From NCBI RefSeq assembly GCF_040678635.1, contig NZ_JBFATZ010000003.1:558001-622000 (forward strand): a stretch of DNA of 64,000 bases, read 5' to 3'. The position numbers and the translations under genes were made by a program. Positions 33,125-42,593 of the stretch are shown piece by piece. This stretch comes from Thermopolyspora sp040678635. GTDB lineage: Bacteria; Actinomycetota; Actinomycetes; Streptosporangiales; Streptosporangiaceae. How positions within the stretch are numbered: the first letter of the stretch is position 1; every line of letters starts with the position of its first letter. The notes below the pieces were generated by a model, which searched no databases, was not told the DNA's origin, and saw only the letters and a list, made by a program, of their open reading frames with translations.

Positions 33125-34591
33125 GTGAACACCGACCCCGTCAGCATGCCCGCCGACCGCCGCGCGAGCCGATCGCCCCGTTCGCGCCGATCGCTGGGCA
33201 GGATGCTCGTGCCACTGCTGCCGCTTCTGCTGGCGCCGCTCGGGGTGGGGGCGTCGCCCGCCGCCGCGCAGGCGGAGCAGGTCTCAGTGAAGCAGGGTTC
33301 GGTGGTACGGCAGGGCGTGCCGTGCTCACCCGGGGAGTTCGTCGCGCTCGCGCCGACGCCCGGCGGCGCGGGGTACTGGGTGGCCGGAGCCGACGGCGAG
33401 GTCACGGCCTTCGGCGACGCCCCTCTGTACGGCACGGCGTCCACGACGGGCCCGAGCGCCCCGGTCGTCGCGCTCGTGCCCAGCGCCACGGGCAAGGGGT
33501 ACTGGCTGGTCGGCCGCGACGGCCAGGTCGTGTCCTACGGGGACGCCGCCAAGGCGGCCGCCGGGCCGTCCGACGCCTCGTCGGCCGCGCCCGTCGTCGC
33601 CGCCGCGCGGGCCGGAACGTCCGGAGGTCTGTGGCTGGCCGCCGCCGACGGCACCGTACGGGCCAGGGGCGGCGCCGCCCTGTACGGCTCCGCCGCCGGA
33701 ACCGGCCTCTCCCGGCCGATCAGCGCGATCGTCTCCAGTCCGAGCGGCAAGGGCTATTGGCTGGTGGCCCAGGACGGACGCGTCCTCGCCTTCGGCGACG
33801 CCCGCCCGATCACCGGCGACGCCGCCCTCCCGCCGTCCCAGCCGGTGGTGGCCGCCACGCGCGCCGGGAACACCCACGGCCTCTGGCTGACCACCGCCGA
33901 CGGCGCCGTCCACGCGCGGGGCGACGCCCCGGCCCCCGGCGCCCCCGCCGGATCCGGCCAGGTGATCGGCATCACGAGCACGCCCACCGGCTCCGGCTAC
34001 TGGCAGCTCACCCGCGACGGCGCGGTCCTGACGCACGACGCCCCGTTCTTCGGTACGGCCGAGCCCTCCTGCGAGGCCGACCTGCGGACGGCGGCGAACG
34101 CCAGGGCCAGGCTCGTGCCGCTCGCGCAGAGCATCATGAACGGCCAGGCGCAGCCGCCGTGGCCCGGTGGGGCCGTGCCGTACTCCTGGGGAGGCGGGCA
34201 CGGGCGCGTCCCCGGCCCGTCCAAGGGCACCTGCACCGGGTACACCGGCTCGATCCGCCCCTGCCCGGCCGACAAGACCGTGGGCGTGGACTGCTCCGGC
34301 CTCAGCAGATGGGTCTACCGGCTCGCCTTCGGCTCCGACGTGCTCGGCGCGGGGAACACCAACAGCCAGGTCCGCAAGCTGACCCGCGTCACCGCGGCCA
34401 ACGCGCTCCCCGGCGACCTGGTCTACTTCGGAACGATCAACTCGCGCACGATCAACACCCATCACGTCGGCGTCTACATCGGCAACGGCCAGATGATCAA
34501 CGCGGCCCGCACCGGCACCTTCGTCCGCGTCGACAAGCTCGCCGGCCGTACCGTCGCCGGCTACTACCGCTACCAGCCGTCGGCGTCTTAA
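33125..34591 (+). CDS. Secreted NlpC/P60 cell-wall hydrolase with FGDA repeats
   Basis: A 488-residue exported protein. A basic N-terminus and a hydrophobic helix (LVPLLPLLLAPLGVG) ending in SPAAAQA form a signal peptide. Then come about six repeats with the core G-Y-W-L-V-x-x-D-G-x-V-x-x-F/Y-G-D-A, likely a beta-propeller-like binding module. The C-terminal ~150 residues are NlpC/P60 with Cys in VGVDCSGLSRWVY and His in HHVGVYIGNGQMI. It should cut peptidoglycan stem peptides. GTG 33125 is preferred because GGAG is seven bases upstream; ATG 33083 would put an inverted repeat inside the coding region. Confidence 0.88.
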   Translation: MNTDPVSMPADRRASRSPRSRRSLGRMLVPLLPLLLAPLGVGASPAAAQAEQVSVKQGSVVRQGVPCSPGEFVALAPTPGGAGYWVAGADGEVTAFGDAPLYGTASTTGPSAPVVALVPSATGKGYWLVGRDGQVVSYGDAAKAAAGPSDASSAAPVVAAARAGTSGGLWLAAADGTVRARGGAALYGSAAGTGLSRPISAIVSSPSGKGYWLVAQDGRVLAFGDARPITGDAALPPSQPVVAATRAGNTHGLWLTTADGAVHARGDAPAPGAPAGSGQVIGITSTPTGSGYWQLTRDGAVLTHDAPFFGTAEPSCEADLRTAANARARLVPLAQSIMNGQAQPPWPGGAVPYSWGGGHGRVPGPSKGTCTGYTGSIRPCPADKTVGVDCSGLSRWVYRLAFGSDVLGAGNTNSQVRKLTRVTAANALPGDLVYFGTINSRTINTHHVGVYIGNGQMINAARTGTFVRVDKLAGRTVAGYYRYQPSAS

Positions 34592-34637
34592 CCGTTAACC
34601 GGGGCGTCCTGACCGCAGCGTCCTGACCGCGGCGTCC

Positions 34638-35477
34638 TCAGCGGGCCCGGCCGACCCCGCCGAGGACGCCGCCGGGCTTCAGACCGGGGTCGATGTACGG
34701 GTCGTCGTTGCGCCAGAACTGGACGGGGACGACGCCGGGTTCGATGAGCTCCATTTGGGAGAAGTACGATTCGACCTGCTTCGCGGTGCGGAGTCTCATG
34801 GAGCCGAGCCTGGTCCTGTTGTAGACCTTCGCGGCCTCCTCCTGCCTCTCCCCCGGGGCGGGCGGCGTCTCGGTGTAGGCGTGGGTGATCACCAGGTACC
34901 CGCCGGGCGGCAGTGCCTCGCGGAGGACGGCGACGATGCGCTCCACCTGCGCGTCGTCGGGGAGCAGGTGCAGGATGGCGGCGAGCAGGATGGCGAACGG
35001 CCGGTCGAGGTCGAGGTGGTTGCGCACCTCGGGGGCGTCCAGGATGCTCTGCGGGTCGGTCACGTCGCCGTGCACGGCGATGGTGCCGGAGTTGTCGGCG
35101 AGCAGGGCGCGCGCGTGGACGAGCACGACCGGATCATGGTCCACGTAGACGGTTTTGGCGTCCGGGGTGACCCGCCGGGCCACCTGGTGGACGTTCTCCT
35201 GGGTCGGCAGCCCCGCGCCGATGTCGAGGAACTGCGTGATCCCGGACTCGACCAGGTACCGCACGGCCCTGCCCAGGAAGGCGCGGTTGGCGCGGGCGAT
35301 GTGCCGGACGTCGGCGCCGTGCCGCGCGGCGATCTTCATTACCTCCTCGGCCGCCTCGCGATCGGCCGCGAAGTTGTCCTTACCGCCGAGGTAGTAGTCG
35401 TACATCCGGGCCACGTTCGGGACGGTCGGATCGACACCTCGCGGTGCCGGCTCACGGTCCAACTCGGCCATCTCCAT
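34638..35477 (-). CDS. S-adenosyl methyltransferase (DUF574/Methyltransf_19)
   Basis: A 279-residue protein of an actinobacteria-expanded SAM-dependent methyltransferase family. The N-terminus has the diagnostic PNVARMYDYYLGGKDNFAADR, followed by the SAM loop FLDIGAGLPT and the YVDHDPVVLVHARALL strand. The C-terminal part has LEPG-like LIEPGVVPVQFWR. The substrate is unknown. It converges on the NlpC/P60 gene; the short gap carries three GCGTCCTGACCGC-like repeats. Confidence 0.9.
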   Translation of the reverse strand: MEMAELDREPAPRGVDPTVPNVARMYDYYLGGKDNFAADREAAEEVMKIAARHGADVRHIARANRAFLGRAVRYLVESGITQFLDIGAGLPTQENVHQVARRVTPDAKTVYVDHDPVVLVHARALLADNSGTIAVHGDVTDPQSILDAPEVRNHLDLDRPFAILLAAILHLLPDDAQVERIVAVLREALPPGGYLVITHAYTETPPAPGERQEEAAKVYNRTRLGSMRLRTAKQVESYFSQMELIEPGVVPVQFWRNDDPYIDPGLKPGGVLGGVGRAR

Positions 35478-35635
35478 CCAGCAGTAAAGATCTTATTTCA
35501 GATGATAACCGAACTGACAGTGAAAGATCATGGAATAACCCCAGTGAGGGGTATTTGCCGGAAATAGTCGCGCCGTACGCCCGACGCACGCCGACATGCC
35601 TTTCGAACGCACGATCGATGTCCTATGGTGGCGTC

Positions 35636-36016
35636 GTGGACCCGCTCGAGACCCTTCGCCGCCTGTGCCGCGCGCTGCCGGAGACGACCGAACGGCTCAG
35701 CCACGGCGAACCCACCTGGTTCATCCGCGACAAGAAGACGTTCGTCACCTTCGCCGATCATCACCATGACGACCGTGTCGCCTTCTGGTGCGCCGCGCCG
35801 CCCGGGGCCCAGGAGGCGTTGGTCGCCTCGGCGCCCGACCGGTTCTTCCGCCCGCCGTACGTCGGCCATCGGGGCTGGCTCGGCGTCTACCTCGACGTCC
35901 CCGTGGACTGGGCGGAGATCGAGGAGATCGTCACCGACGCCTACCGGACGGTGGCCCCCAAGACCCTCGTCGCACGCCTCGACGCGCAGCCGCAGGCCGC
36001 GCCGGGTCCGGCCTGA
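35636..36016 (+). CDS. MmcQ/YjbR-family protein
   Basis: A 126-residue YjbR-like protein with a CyaY-type double-wing fold. Features are LETLRRLCRALPETTERLSHG, TWFIRDKKTFVTFADHHHDDR and RFFRPPYVGHRGWLGVYLD. GTG 35636 gives the expected N-terminus; ATG 35618 is an in-frame alternative. Members bind DNA weakly or have unknown roles. Confidence 0.85.
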   Translation: MDPLETLRRLCRALPETTERLSHGEPTWFIRDKKTFVTFADHHHDDRVAFWCAAPPGAQEALVASAPDRFFRPPYVGHRGWLGVYLDVPVDWAEIEEIVTDAYRTVAPKTLVARLDAQPQAAPGPA

Positions 36017-36079
36017 ACGGCTCAGCCCCCATCACCCAGGCCGCTACCCGGACCACCCGGGCTACCCGGTCCGCCCGGG

Positions 36080-36592
36080 CTACTCGGGCTCGATGCGCAT
36101 CGCGGCCTCCTCGGCCGTGTAGCCGCCCGCGTCCGGGCCGACCTCCTCGGCGATCTCATCGGACTCGTCATCGCCACGCGCGCCCTCGTCGGGGGCGACG
36201 AGGCGGCCCGCGCGGCGAGGCTCGTCCCAGACGGCGCCCGACGGCTCCTCGGGCTGCGCCGCCCAGCCCTCCTCGGCGCCCGGGGCGGGCTCATACTCGA
36301 CGTCCTCGGCCTCCTCGGGCACGCGGGTGCCACCGCCGAATCGCTCGTCCGGGCCGAACATGGCCTGCTCCTCCGGCATCTCGCGGGCCAGGCGTCCGCC
36401 GAGCGGCTCCCCTTCGAGCTGCTCCTCGATCGTGGTGCCGAAGTCGTCCACGGCCACCGGACGGTCGCCCGGCAGGGGCTCCTCCTCCGGATCGACCGCC
36501 CACTGCTGCCCGGGCGTCCCGCTCTGCAGATCCGGAATTCCCTCGTCCTCGAATCGCGAGTACGGGTCGTGCTCCGGCGTGTTCTTGCTCAC
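36080..36592 (-). CDS. DUF5709 acidic protein
   Basis: A 170-residue, very acidic and probably disordered protein beginning SKNTPEHDPYSRFEDEGIPDL. Conserved pieces are PLPGDRPVAVDDFGTTIEEQ, PLGGRLAREMPE and a C-terminal GGYTAEEAAMRIEPE, which match the actinobacterial DUF5709 family. The start GTG 36592 follows GGGGAGGGA. It lies 53 bp downstream of the kinase stop and may share its transcript. Confidence 0.85.
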   Translation of the reverse strand: MSKNTPEHDPYSRFEDEGIPDLQSGTPGQQWAVDPEEEPLPGDRPVAVDDFGTTIEEQLEGEPLGGRLAREMPEEQAMFGPDERFGGGTRVPEEAEDVEYEPAPGAEEGWAAQPEEPSGAVWDEPRRAGRLVAPDEGARGDDESDEIAEEVGPDAGGYTAEEAAMRIEPE

Positions 36593-36645
36593 GGCGTCCC
36601 TCCCCGATCTTCGGTCATCGACCCCCTGCCCAGGTGGGGAGGCTG

Positions 36646-39600
36646 TTAACGGGGGTTCCCCGGCTCGCGCCGGTCGTCGAAGTAGAGGGTGCGCCGGATG
36701 CCGATGCGGATCGTGCATCCCGGGCCGACGGGGACGCTCTCGTTCGGCGGGATCTCGTAGAAGTTCTCGTCGCCGGGCACCTGAACGTAGGTGCCGTTGA
36801 CCGAGCCGAGGTCGGTGAGCAGCACGTCCCAGCCGTTCAGCGTGATCGTCGCGTGGCGGCGGGAGACCGACTGCCCCTCGTCGGCCAGCGCGAAGGGGGC
36901 GTACCCGCCGGTCGTCGCCTCCGGCGTCTCCTCCGGCCAGCGGCCGATCACGTAGTTCCGCGTCAGCGACAGCACCTGACCGTCGTCCAGCCACAGCAGG
37001 CCCAGCGGCGGCCTCGGCCCCTGCACGGGAAGGGACTGCGCGGGCATCGGCTTGCGGCAGACGGCACAGTACGACAGGCGCGGGTCGTTGAAGTGCCCCT
37101 CCTCGCACACCACGCCGGACACCGACGGGCCCGCGGCCTCGGGTTCGGGCTCAGGCTCGGGTTCGGGCTCGGGCTCGGGCTCGGGTTCGGGCTCGGGCTC
37201 GGGTTCGGGCTCGGGCTCGGGTTCGGGCTCGGGTTCGGCGGGCGCGTGGTCCCCGCTCGCCTCCGGTTCCTCCGCCTCGCCGTCGTCGGCCGACGGCACG
37301 CCGCCCATGACGCCGGAAGGCTCGTGGTCTTCCTGCGGCTCGTCGGTCATGACGTCTGTCGCCGGGTCCGGATCCGTGGACTCTTCCACAGGCGGTCCCG
37401 GCTCCTCGGCCGGTTCTCGCGTTTCCGCGAGGTCCCGGGCCTCCTCCGCGAGCGCCTCCGGCTCCGCCATCGCCAAGGGCAGGATGTTGCGGGGGACGCT
37501 GCGGGTCGGCATGTCGTCGGGGAACGGTTCGCCGAGTTCCTCCGGCCCCTCCGCCCCGGACGACACGGCGGGCACGACCGCGTCGATCATCGCGTCCTTG
37601 CGGTTCGGCATCTCCTGGGTCGGGGGCTCCTCGTCGGCCTCGGGGGTCGCGAGCAGGGCGGCGCGCAGGTCGGCGGGATGCTGGTAGCGGTCCTCGGGCA
37701 GGTTCGCGGTGGCGCGGCGGACGACATCCCGCAGTTCGGGAGTGACCGGAAGGCGCGTGTGGTCGAGATCGCCGTTGACGATCGCGTGGAGCACCGCGGC
37801 CACCGAGTCGGCCGGGTACGGCAGGCGTCCGGTGAGCGCATAGTGGGTGATAACGCCCAAGGCGTAGATGTCGGACCTGATGTCGACGCGATCGCCGCGT
37901 ACGGCCTCCGGCGAGATGTACGAGGGCGTGCCGACGAGCTCCCCGGCGTCCGTGGCGACGGTCGCGTCCACCGCGCTCTTGGCGATCCCGAAATCAATGA
38001 TCACCGGCCCGCGCGACGGGTGAATGATGATGTTGGACGGCTTGAGGTCGAGCCGGGTCAGGTTCTCGGCCTCCAGGTACTCCAGGGTCTCGGCGAGCGT
38101 GGCCACGAGCCGCACCGCCTGCGCCGGGGAGAGGGGGCCGTCGGCGCGCACCACCTCGCTGAGCGTACGGCCCTCGACGAACTCCATGATCAGCACGGGC
38201 CCGACCTCGGCGTCCTCGACGACCTCGTGGGTCCGCACGACGCCGGGATGGTCGAGCCGCTGCGCGATCTTCAGTTCCCGCCGGAACCGCCGCGCCATCC
38301 CCGCGTTGTCCTGCTGATCGGCCCGCAGCAGCTTGGCGGCGACGTCCCGGCCGAGATGCCGGTCGTACGCGCGGTAAACGGTGTTCATCCCGCCCTGCCC
38401 GATGACCTCCAGCAGGTCGTACCGGTCGGCGAGCGTACGGTGCGGGGCCCGGAGCTGCAGCCGGATGCCGGGGGACGGGGCGGCCTGCGCCCGCTGCGCC
38501 GCGAACCACCCCGTGGATCGCGGGTCCGGGGGGCCGCCACGCGACGGCGCGATCGCCGGGGCCGGAGCCGGGACCGGGGTCGGGACCGGGCCTGGGGGTA
38601 CGGCAGGGGCGGGCGAGGCCCACGCGTGGTGGTAGGCCGCGTATCCCGGAGGCGTCGTCACCGGTTCGGCCTCCCCCGGCCGGACCACGATGGGGCCGGT
38701 CTGCGTGACGGCCACCGGCGGTGCGGACAGATCGAGCGCCGCGCGTTCGGTCTCGTTGCCGAAGGCGATGCCGAGCAGGGTCTCCTTGAGGTCGTCGGCC
38801 AGCTTGTAGGAGGCGAGGCGGGACACCTCCGCGTCGCCGTACAGCGTGGAGTCGATGCCCGGCTCGCGCAGCACGGTGAGCATGCCGTGCCGGGCCAGGT
38901 GACGCAGCAGCCGCTCGACGGCGGGCTGGGCGATCCGCGGCAGCGGGAAGGGTCCGCCGCGCTCGGGCGAGGCCGCGATGTCGCGGGCGGTGAACGGCTC
39001 ACCCTCGCTGCGCAGAATCCAGTCCATGACCGCGTAGCCGCCGAGCCGCCAGCGATCCTCGTCGAGCGCCACGGGGAACAGCCGCTGCCGCCCGCCCTGG
39101 CGGAAGTATTCGTCGATCAGCTCCTCAAGCCTGGCGTAGAAGGTGATCCGGTCGTGGTCCGGCCCGGACGCCTCAAGCAGCGGCCGGCCGTCCCGCCACA
39201 CCACCAGGTCGCCGAACTCCCGCAGCAGCCTCCGCGGCACCCCGCGCGCCTTGAACCGCAGATACCGTACGAGCCGCTCCACGTTCGGGTCCCCGCCGCC
39301 GTAGGGCGGCAGCCCGGTGACGGCGTGGACCAGCCGCTCGGGCGCGTCCCACGTGCACGGCACGTACATGCGCCAGGCGAAGACGCTCTCGAAGACGTCG
39401 TTGCCCCGGCCCGCCTCCCCGATCGCGTGATCGTGCAGGTCGGGCCCGCCGATGACGAGAAAGTGCGCGTCCCCCGCCGTCAGCGTGCTCTTCAGGCCCG
39501 ACAACAGGCTCTGCACCTGGAGGAATCCGTCCGGGCCCGTGAGCCTGTCCAACTCGTCCAGCACGATGACCATATGGACGCGTTTGCGCTCCACGGCGCC

Positions 39601-40077
39601 GCGCCCGCGGAACACGCCGCGCGGCGGCTCCGGCGGCAGGACCCGCCCGTTCAGCAGCGCGAGAATCCTGGCCAGGTCGTGGGCGTCGCCCGTCCGCGCG
39701 GGCAGCAGCGCCTGCCGCGCGGCCGCACCGATCACCGGGAGCGCGCCCTGGTCCTGCAGCGCCTCCTGCACGCGCCGTACCAGCACCGACTGCAGTTCCT
39801 CCGGCGTGGACGGCCGGGACGCGTCGACCACGACCGGGACGATGATCTCGTCCCCGCCGCCCTCTCGCGCGATCTCCTCCAGCGCTCGCGTCACGACCGT
39901 GCTCCGGCCCACGCCCCGGAATCCGGTGATCAGAAAGGTGCCGCCCCGGGACCTGCGCAGCCGCTGTTTGAGCTGCTCGATCGAGGTCTCGTTGCCGAGC
40001 AGCGGCACGGCCGTCTCGTCCACATGCAGCGGCTCATGGACATACCGGAACGATTCTGCGAGCGGAATCTGGAGCAC
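36646..40077 (-). CDS. AAA-ATPase / Ser-Thr protein kinase / FHA fusion
   Basis: A 1143-residue signalling protein. Residues 20-330 are a STAND/AAA-type NTPase (Walker A GFRGVGRST at 52-60, Walker B VIVLDELDR at 170-178), followed by a winged-helix-like region to about 445 and a Pro-rich linker. Residues 553-815 are a Hanks kinase: glycine loop IGQGGMNTVY, Lys582, Asp677 in TRLDLKPSN, DFG at 695-697. The usual HRD is RLD. An acidic tail with about 17 Pro-Glu dipeptides leads to a zinc-ribbon-like CxxC segment and a C-terminal FHA domain (RNYVIGR, SVSRRHATI, GSVNGTYV). No transmembrane helix is evident. Confidence 0.9.
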   Translation of the reverse strand: MLQIPLAESFRYVHEPLHVDETAVPLLGNETSIEQLKQRLRRSRGGTFLITGFRGVGRSTVVTRALEEIAREGGGDEIIVPVVVDASRPSTPEELQSVLVRRVQEALQDQGALPVIGAAARQALLPARTGDAHDLARILALLNGRVLPPEPPRGVFRGRGAVERKRVHMVIVLDELDRLTGPDGFLQVQSLLSGLKSTLTAGDAHFLVIGGPDLHDHAIGEAGRGNDVFESVFAWRMYVPCTWDAPERLVHAVTGLPPYGGGDPNVERLVRYLRFKARGVPRRLLREFGDLVVWRDGRPLLEASGPDHDRITFYARLEELIDEYFRQGGRQRLFPVALDEDRWRLGGYAVMDWILRSEGEPFTARDIAASPERGGPFPLPRIAQPAVERLLRHLARHGMLTVLREPGIDSTLYGDAEVSRLASYKLADDLKETLLGIAFGNETERAALDLSAPPVAVTQTGPIVVRPGEAEPVTTPPGYAAYHHAWASPAPAVPPGPVPTPVPAPAPAIAPSRGGPPDPRSTGWFAAQRAQAAPSPGIRLQLRAPHRTLADRYDLLEVIGQGGMNTVYRAYDRHLGRDVAAKLLRADQQDNAGMARRFRRELKIAQRLDHPGVVRTHEVVEDAEVGPVLIMEFVEGRTLSEVVRADGPLSPAQAVRLVATLAETLEYLEAENLTRLDLKPSNIIIHPSRGPVIIDFGIAKSAVDATVATDAGELVGTPSYISPEAVRGDRVDIRSDIYALGVITHYALTGRLPYPADSVAAVLHAIVNGDLDHTRLPVTPELRDVVRRATANLPEDRYQHPADLRAALLATPEADEEPPTQEMPNRKDAMIDAVVPAVSSGAEGPEELGEPFPDDMPTRSVPRNILPLAMAEPEALAEEARDLAETREPAEEPGPPVEESTDPDPATDVMTDEPQEDHEPSGVMGGVPSADDGEAEEPEASGDHAPAEPEPEPEPEPEPEPEPEPEPEPEPEPEPEPEPEAAGPSVSGVVCEEGHFNDPRLSYCAVCRKPMPAQSLPVQGPRPPLGLLWLDDGQVLSLTRNYVIGRWPEETPEATTGGYAPFALADEGQSVSRRHATITLNGWDVLLTDLGSVNGTYVQVPGDENFYEIPPNESVPVGPGCTIRIGIRRTLYFDDRREPGNPR
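37136..37238 (-). repeat. 6-bp coding repeat (Pro-Glu tract)
   Basis: GGCTCG/GGTTCG units repeat about 17 times and encode the continuous Pro-Glu tract of the kinase-FHA protein. The synonymous mix of CTC and TTC argues for purifying selection on the peptide rather than recent slippage. Confidence 0.85.
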
Positions 40078-40343
40078 ACCGTCCTGCCTTCAGCCAGTAG
40101 GAGCGCCTTGCACCCACAGTAAATCGTTCATGGCCTGCACCTCGGTGGCGTTTCACGTACGGGGGGCGTGTTTGGGCCAAGGCGATGAGGGCACGCGCTG
40201 AAGGAGAGATGAAGAAAAGGGGCGAACCGGCAGGGGACGATCAGCAGAATCGTGACACGGTCGCCCGAGCCGGGCAATTCGGACCGCCGATGTACGGCGG
40301 CCGGGCCCATTGCCAACCCACCATCAGCTCAAAGGAGCCGCTC

Positions 40344-40631
40344 GTGCTGACGTTGACCGATGACGCCGTCCAGGCAATCCGCGATCTCATGGTCGGCGAG
40401 GACCTGCCGCAGGACGCCGGAATGCGCATCGCCTCCGTGGAGAGCGACCCGGGCTCGCTGGAGCTGTCCTTGACCAGCGGCCCGCAGACCGGCGACGAGG
40501 TGATCTCACGCGAGGACGTCCGCGTCTTCCTGGCCCCGGACGCCGCCCGCATCGTCGAGGACAAGACCCTCGACGCCGAGGTCAGCACCCAGGGCAGACC
40601 GTCCTTCCGGCTGACCCGCCAGCGGGCCTGA
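40344..40631 (+). CDS. HesB/IscA-like protein without cysteines
   Basis: A 95-residue protein of the iron-sulfur biosynthesis fold: LTLTDDAVQAIRDLM, GMRIASVESDPGSLELSL, and VFLAPDAARIVEDKTLDAEV match A-type carriers. None of the three Cys ligands of IscA/ErpA is present (the protein has no Cys), so it probably does not carry a cluster the usual way. GTG 40344 follows AAAGGAG. A large terminator hairpin follows. Confidence 0.8.
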   Translation: MLTLTDDAVQAIRDLMVGEDLPQDAGMRIASVESDPGSLELSLTSGPQTGDEVISREDVRVFLAPDAARIVEDKTLDAEVSTQGRPSFRLTRQRA

Positions 40632-40697
40632 CCCGAAGGCGTGCAGCACCGGACCAAGCCGGTCGGGACGTTGGAGAACCGGCCTGGTCCGGCCCGA

Positions 40698-40755
40698 GGG
40701 GCGGGCGCAAGGCGTGATCACGCCGTTGCGGTCCCGCCCCTTTCTCGCTTTTTCA
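40698..40755. terminator. Bidirectional terminator between the HesB-like and dehydrogenase genes
   Basis: GGGGCGGGCGCAAGGCGTGA pairs with a matching downstream arm ending CCCGCCCC with two small bulges; a TTTCTCGCTTTTTC tract follows. It separates two convergent genes. Confidence 0.8.
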
Positions 40756-40780
40756 CATCTAGCCGCCGATCAGCCGCCGA

Positions 40781-42271
40781 TCAGCTCAGGTTCAGCGCGA
40801 CGTACTTCGTCTCCAGGAACTCCTCGATGCCCACGCGTCCGCCCTCGCGCCCCAGCCCGGACTGCTTCACCCCGCCGAACGGCGCGGCCGGGTTCGACAC
40901 CAGCCCCTGGTTGAGCCCGATCATCCCGGTCTCCAGCCGCTCGCAGACCCGCACGGCCCGGTTGAGGTCGCGGGTGTAGACGTAGGAGACCAGCCCGTAC
41001 TCGGTGTCGTTGGCGTCGGCGACGGCCTGGTCTTCGTCCTCGAACGTCAGGACCGGCGCCACCGGCCCGAAGATCTCCTCGTGGACCAGGTACGCCTCGC
41101 GCGGCACCCCGGTGAGCACCGTCGGCCGGTAGAAGTGCCCGGGCCCGTCGATCTTCTCGCCGCCCGCCAGGACCTTGGCGCCCCGGCCGACCGCCTCGGC
41201 GACGAGCTCCCCGACCTTCTCCCGCGCGTCGGCGTTGATCAGCGGCCCGACCTGCACGCCCTCCTCGACGCCCCGCCCGATCCGCAGCGATCCCATGCGG
41301 TCGGCGAGCCGCCGCGCGAACTCCTCGGCCACCGCCGAGTGCACGTAGAACCGGTTCGCCGCCGTGCACGCCTCGCCGATGTTGCGCATCTTGGCGATCA
41401 TCGCCCCCTCGATCGCCGCGTCGAGGTCGGCGTCGTCGAAGACGAGGAACGGCGCGTTGCCGCCGAGCTCCATCGAGGTGCGGAGGACCTGCCCGGCCGA
41501 CTGCTCGATCAGCCTGCGGCCGACCTCGGTGGAGCCGGTGAACGACAGCTTGCGGGTACGGCCGTCGCGGATGAGCGGCTCCATCACCCGGCCCGTCGAG
41601 GTCGTGGTGATCACGTTGAGCACGCCGTCGGGCAGGCCGCACTCGCGCAGGATGTCAGCGAGCGCCAGCATCGACAGCGGCGTGTCCCGCGCCGGTTTGA
41701 TCACCATGGTGCAGCCGGCCGCCACCGCCGGGCCGATCTTGCGGGTGCCCATCGCCATCGGGAAGTTCCACGGCGTGATCAGCAGGCTCGGCCCGACCGG
41801 CTGTTTCATCACCAGCAGCCGCCCCTGGCCGTTGGGCGCGACGGCGTAGCCCCCCTCGACGCGTACGGCCTCCTCGGCGAACCACCGGAAGAACTCGGCC
41901 GCGTACGCGACCTCGGCCCGCGACTCCGGCAGCGGCTTGCCCATCTCCAGAGTCATGAGCACGGCCAGGTCCTCCTGCCGCGCCATGATCATCTCAAAGG
42001 CGGCGCGGAGGATCTCGCCCCGCGCCCGGGGGGCGTGCCGCGCCCACGACTCCTGGGCCTTGGCGGCGGCGTCGAGCGCGGCGAGGCCGTCCTCGGGCGT
42101 CGCGTCCGCCACCGCGCACAGCACCTCGCCGGTGGACGGGTCCTCGACGTCGAACGTGCGGCCCCCGGTCGCGGGCCGCCACGTCCCGCCGACGAACAGT
42201 TCCTTGGGCACCCGGTCCACGATCTCCCGCTCACGGTCGGCGCCTTCGTGAACAGCGCGGTTCTCGCTCAT
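40781..42271 (-). CDS. gabD: NAD(P)-dependent succinate-semialdehyde dehydrogenase-like
   Basis: A 496-residue aldehyde dehydrogenase. The cofactor region has PWNFPMAMGTRKIGPAVAAG and FTGSTEVGRR, the general base Glu is in MELGGNAPF (about 269) and the nucleophile Cys in GEACTAANRF (about 303). EIFGPVAP and the C-terminal NPAAPFGGVKQSGLGREGG are typical of the GabD subgroup. It would oxidise succinate semialdehyde to succinate; other short semialdehydes are possible. The ATG at 42271 follows GGGAGAG. Confidence 0.87.
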   Translation of the reverse strand: MSENRAVHEGADREREIVDRVPKELFVGGTWRPATGGRTFDVEDPSTGEVLCAVADATPEDGLAALDAAAKAQESWARHAPRARGEILRAAFEMIMARQEDLAVLMTLEMGKPLPESRAEVAYAAEFFRWFAEEAVRVEGGYAVAPNGQGRLLVMKQPVGPSLLITPWNFPMAMGTRKIGPAVAAGCTMVIKPARDTPLSMLALADILRECGLPDGVLNVITTTSTGRVMEPLIRDGRTRKLSFTGSTEVGRRLIEQSAGQVLRTSMELGGNAPFLVFDDADLDAAIEGAMIAKMRNIGEACTAANRFYVHSAVAEEFARRLADRMGSLRIGRGVEEGVQVGPLINADAREKVGELVAEAVGRGAKVLAGGEKIDGPGHFYRPTVLTGVPREAYLVHEEIFGPVAPVLTFEDEDQAVADANDTEYGLVSYVYTRDLNRAVRVCERLETGMIGLNQGLVSNPAAPFGGVKQSGLGREGGRVGIEEFLETKYVALNLS

Positions 42272-42548
42272 ACCGCTCTCCCTGGCTCTGAGATTCTGTA
42301 GCCGTCAAACCACCGTACGCCCGACCGTCCCCCTGCCCCCAGAGGGCGAGATCACGAGGGCGGACGTCCACGAGCAGGGCATTTCATCGACGGCCCGTCC
42401 GGACGGGCGGCGCGGGCGGGCGCGCCGGGGCGTGCGGGACGCCGAACGGGCGCCGAACGGGCAGGGTCTTCGGGGCTGCCCGGGTTTCGGTCAGCACTAT
42501 CGGGCCATGATGCGGAACCGCATCCGCGCTGGGGTGATGCGATCGACC

Positions 42549-42578
42549 TTGACGTCTACCGACGTGCCGTTCTACCTT
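42549..42578 (+). promoter_or_regulatory. Promoter of the xylosidase unit
   Basis: TTGACG (42549-42554) and TACCTT (42573-42578) are 18 bp apart. The predicted start, near 42585, is just upstream of the operator. The remaining 42272-42548 of this 450-bp gap shows no supported gene. Confidence 0.55.
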
Positions 42579-42593
42579 GTTGCCGCGATGCTG

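Noticed and set aside
37136..37238. Pro-Glu tract as a mycobacterial PE/PPE protein
   Set aside because: It is a linker inside a kinase-FHA protein and lacks the PE domain.
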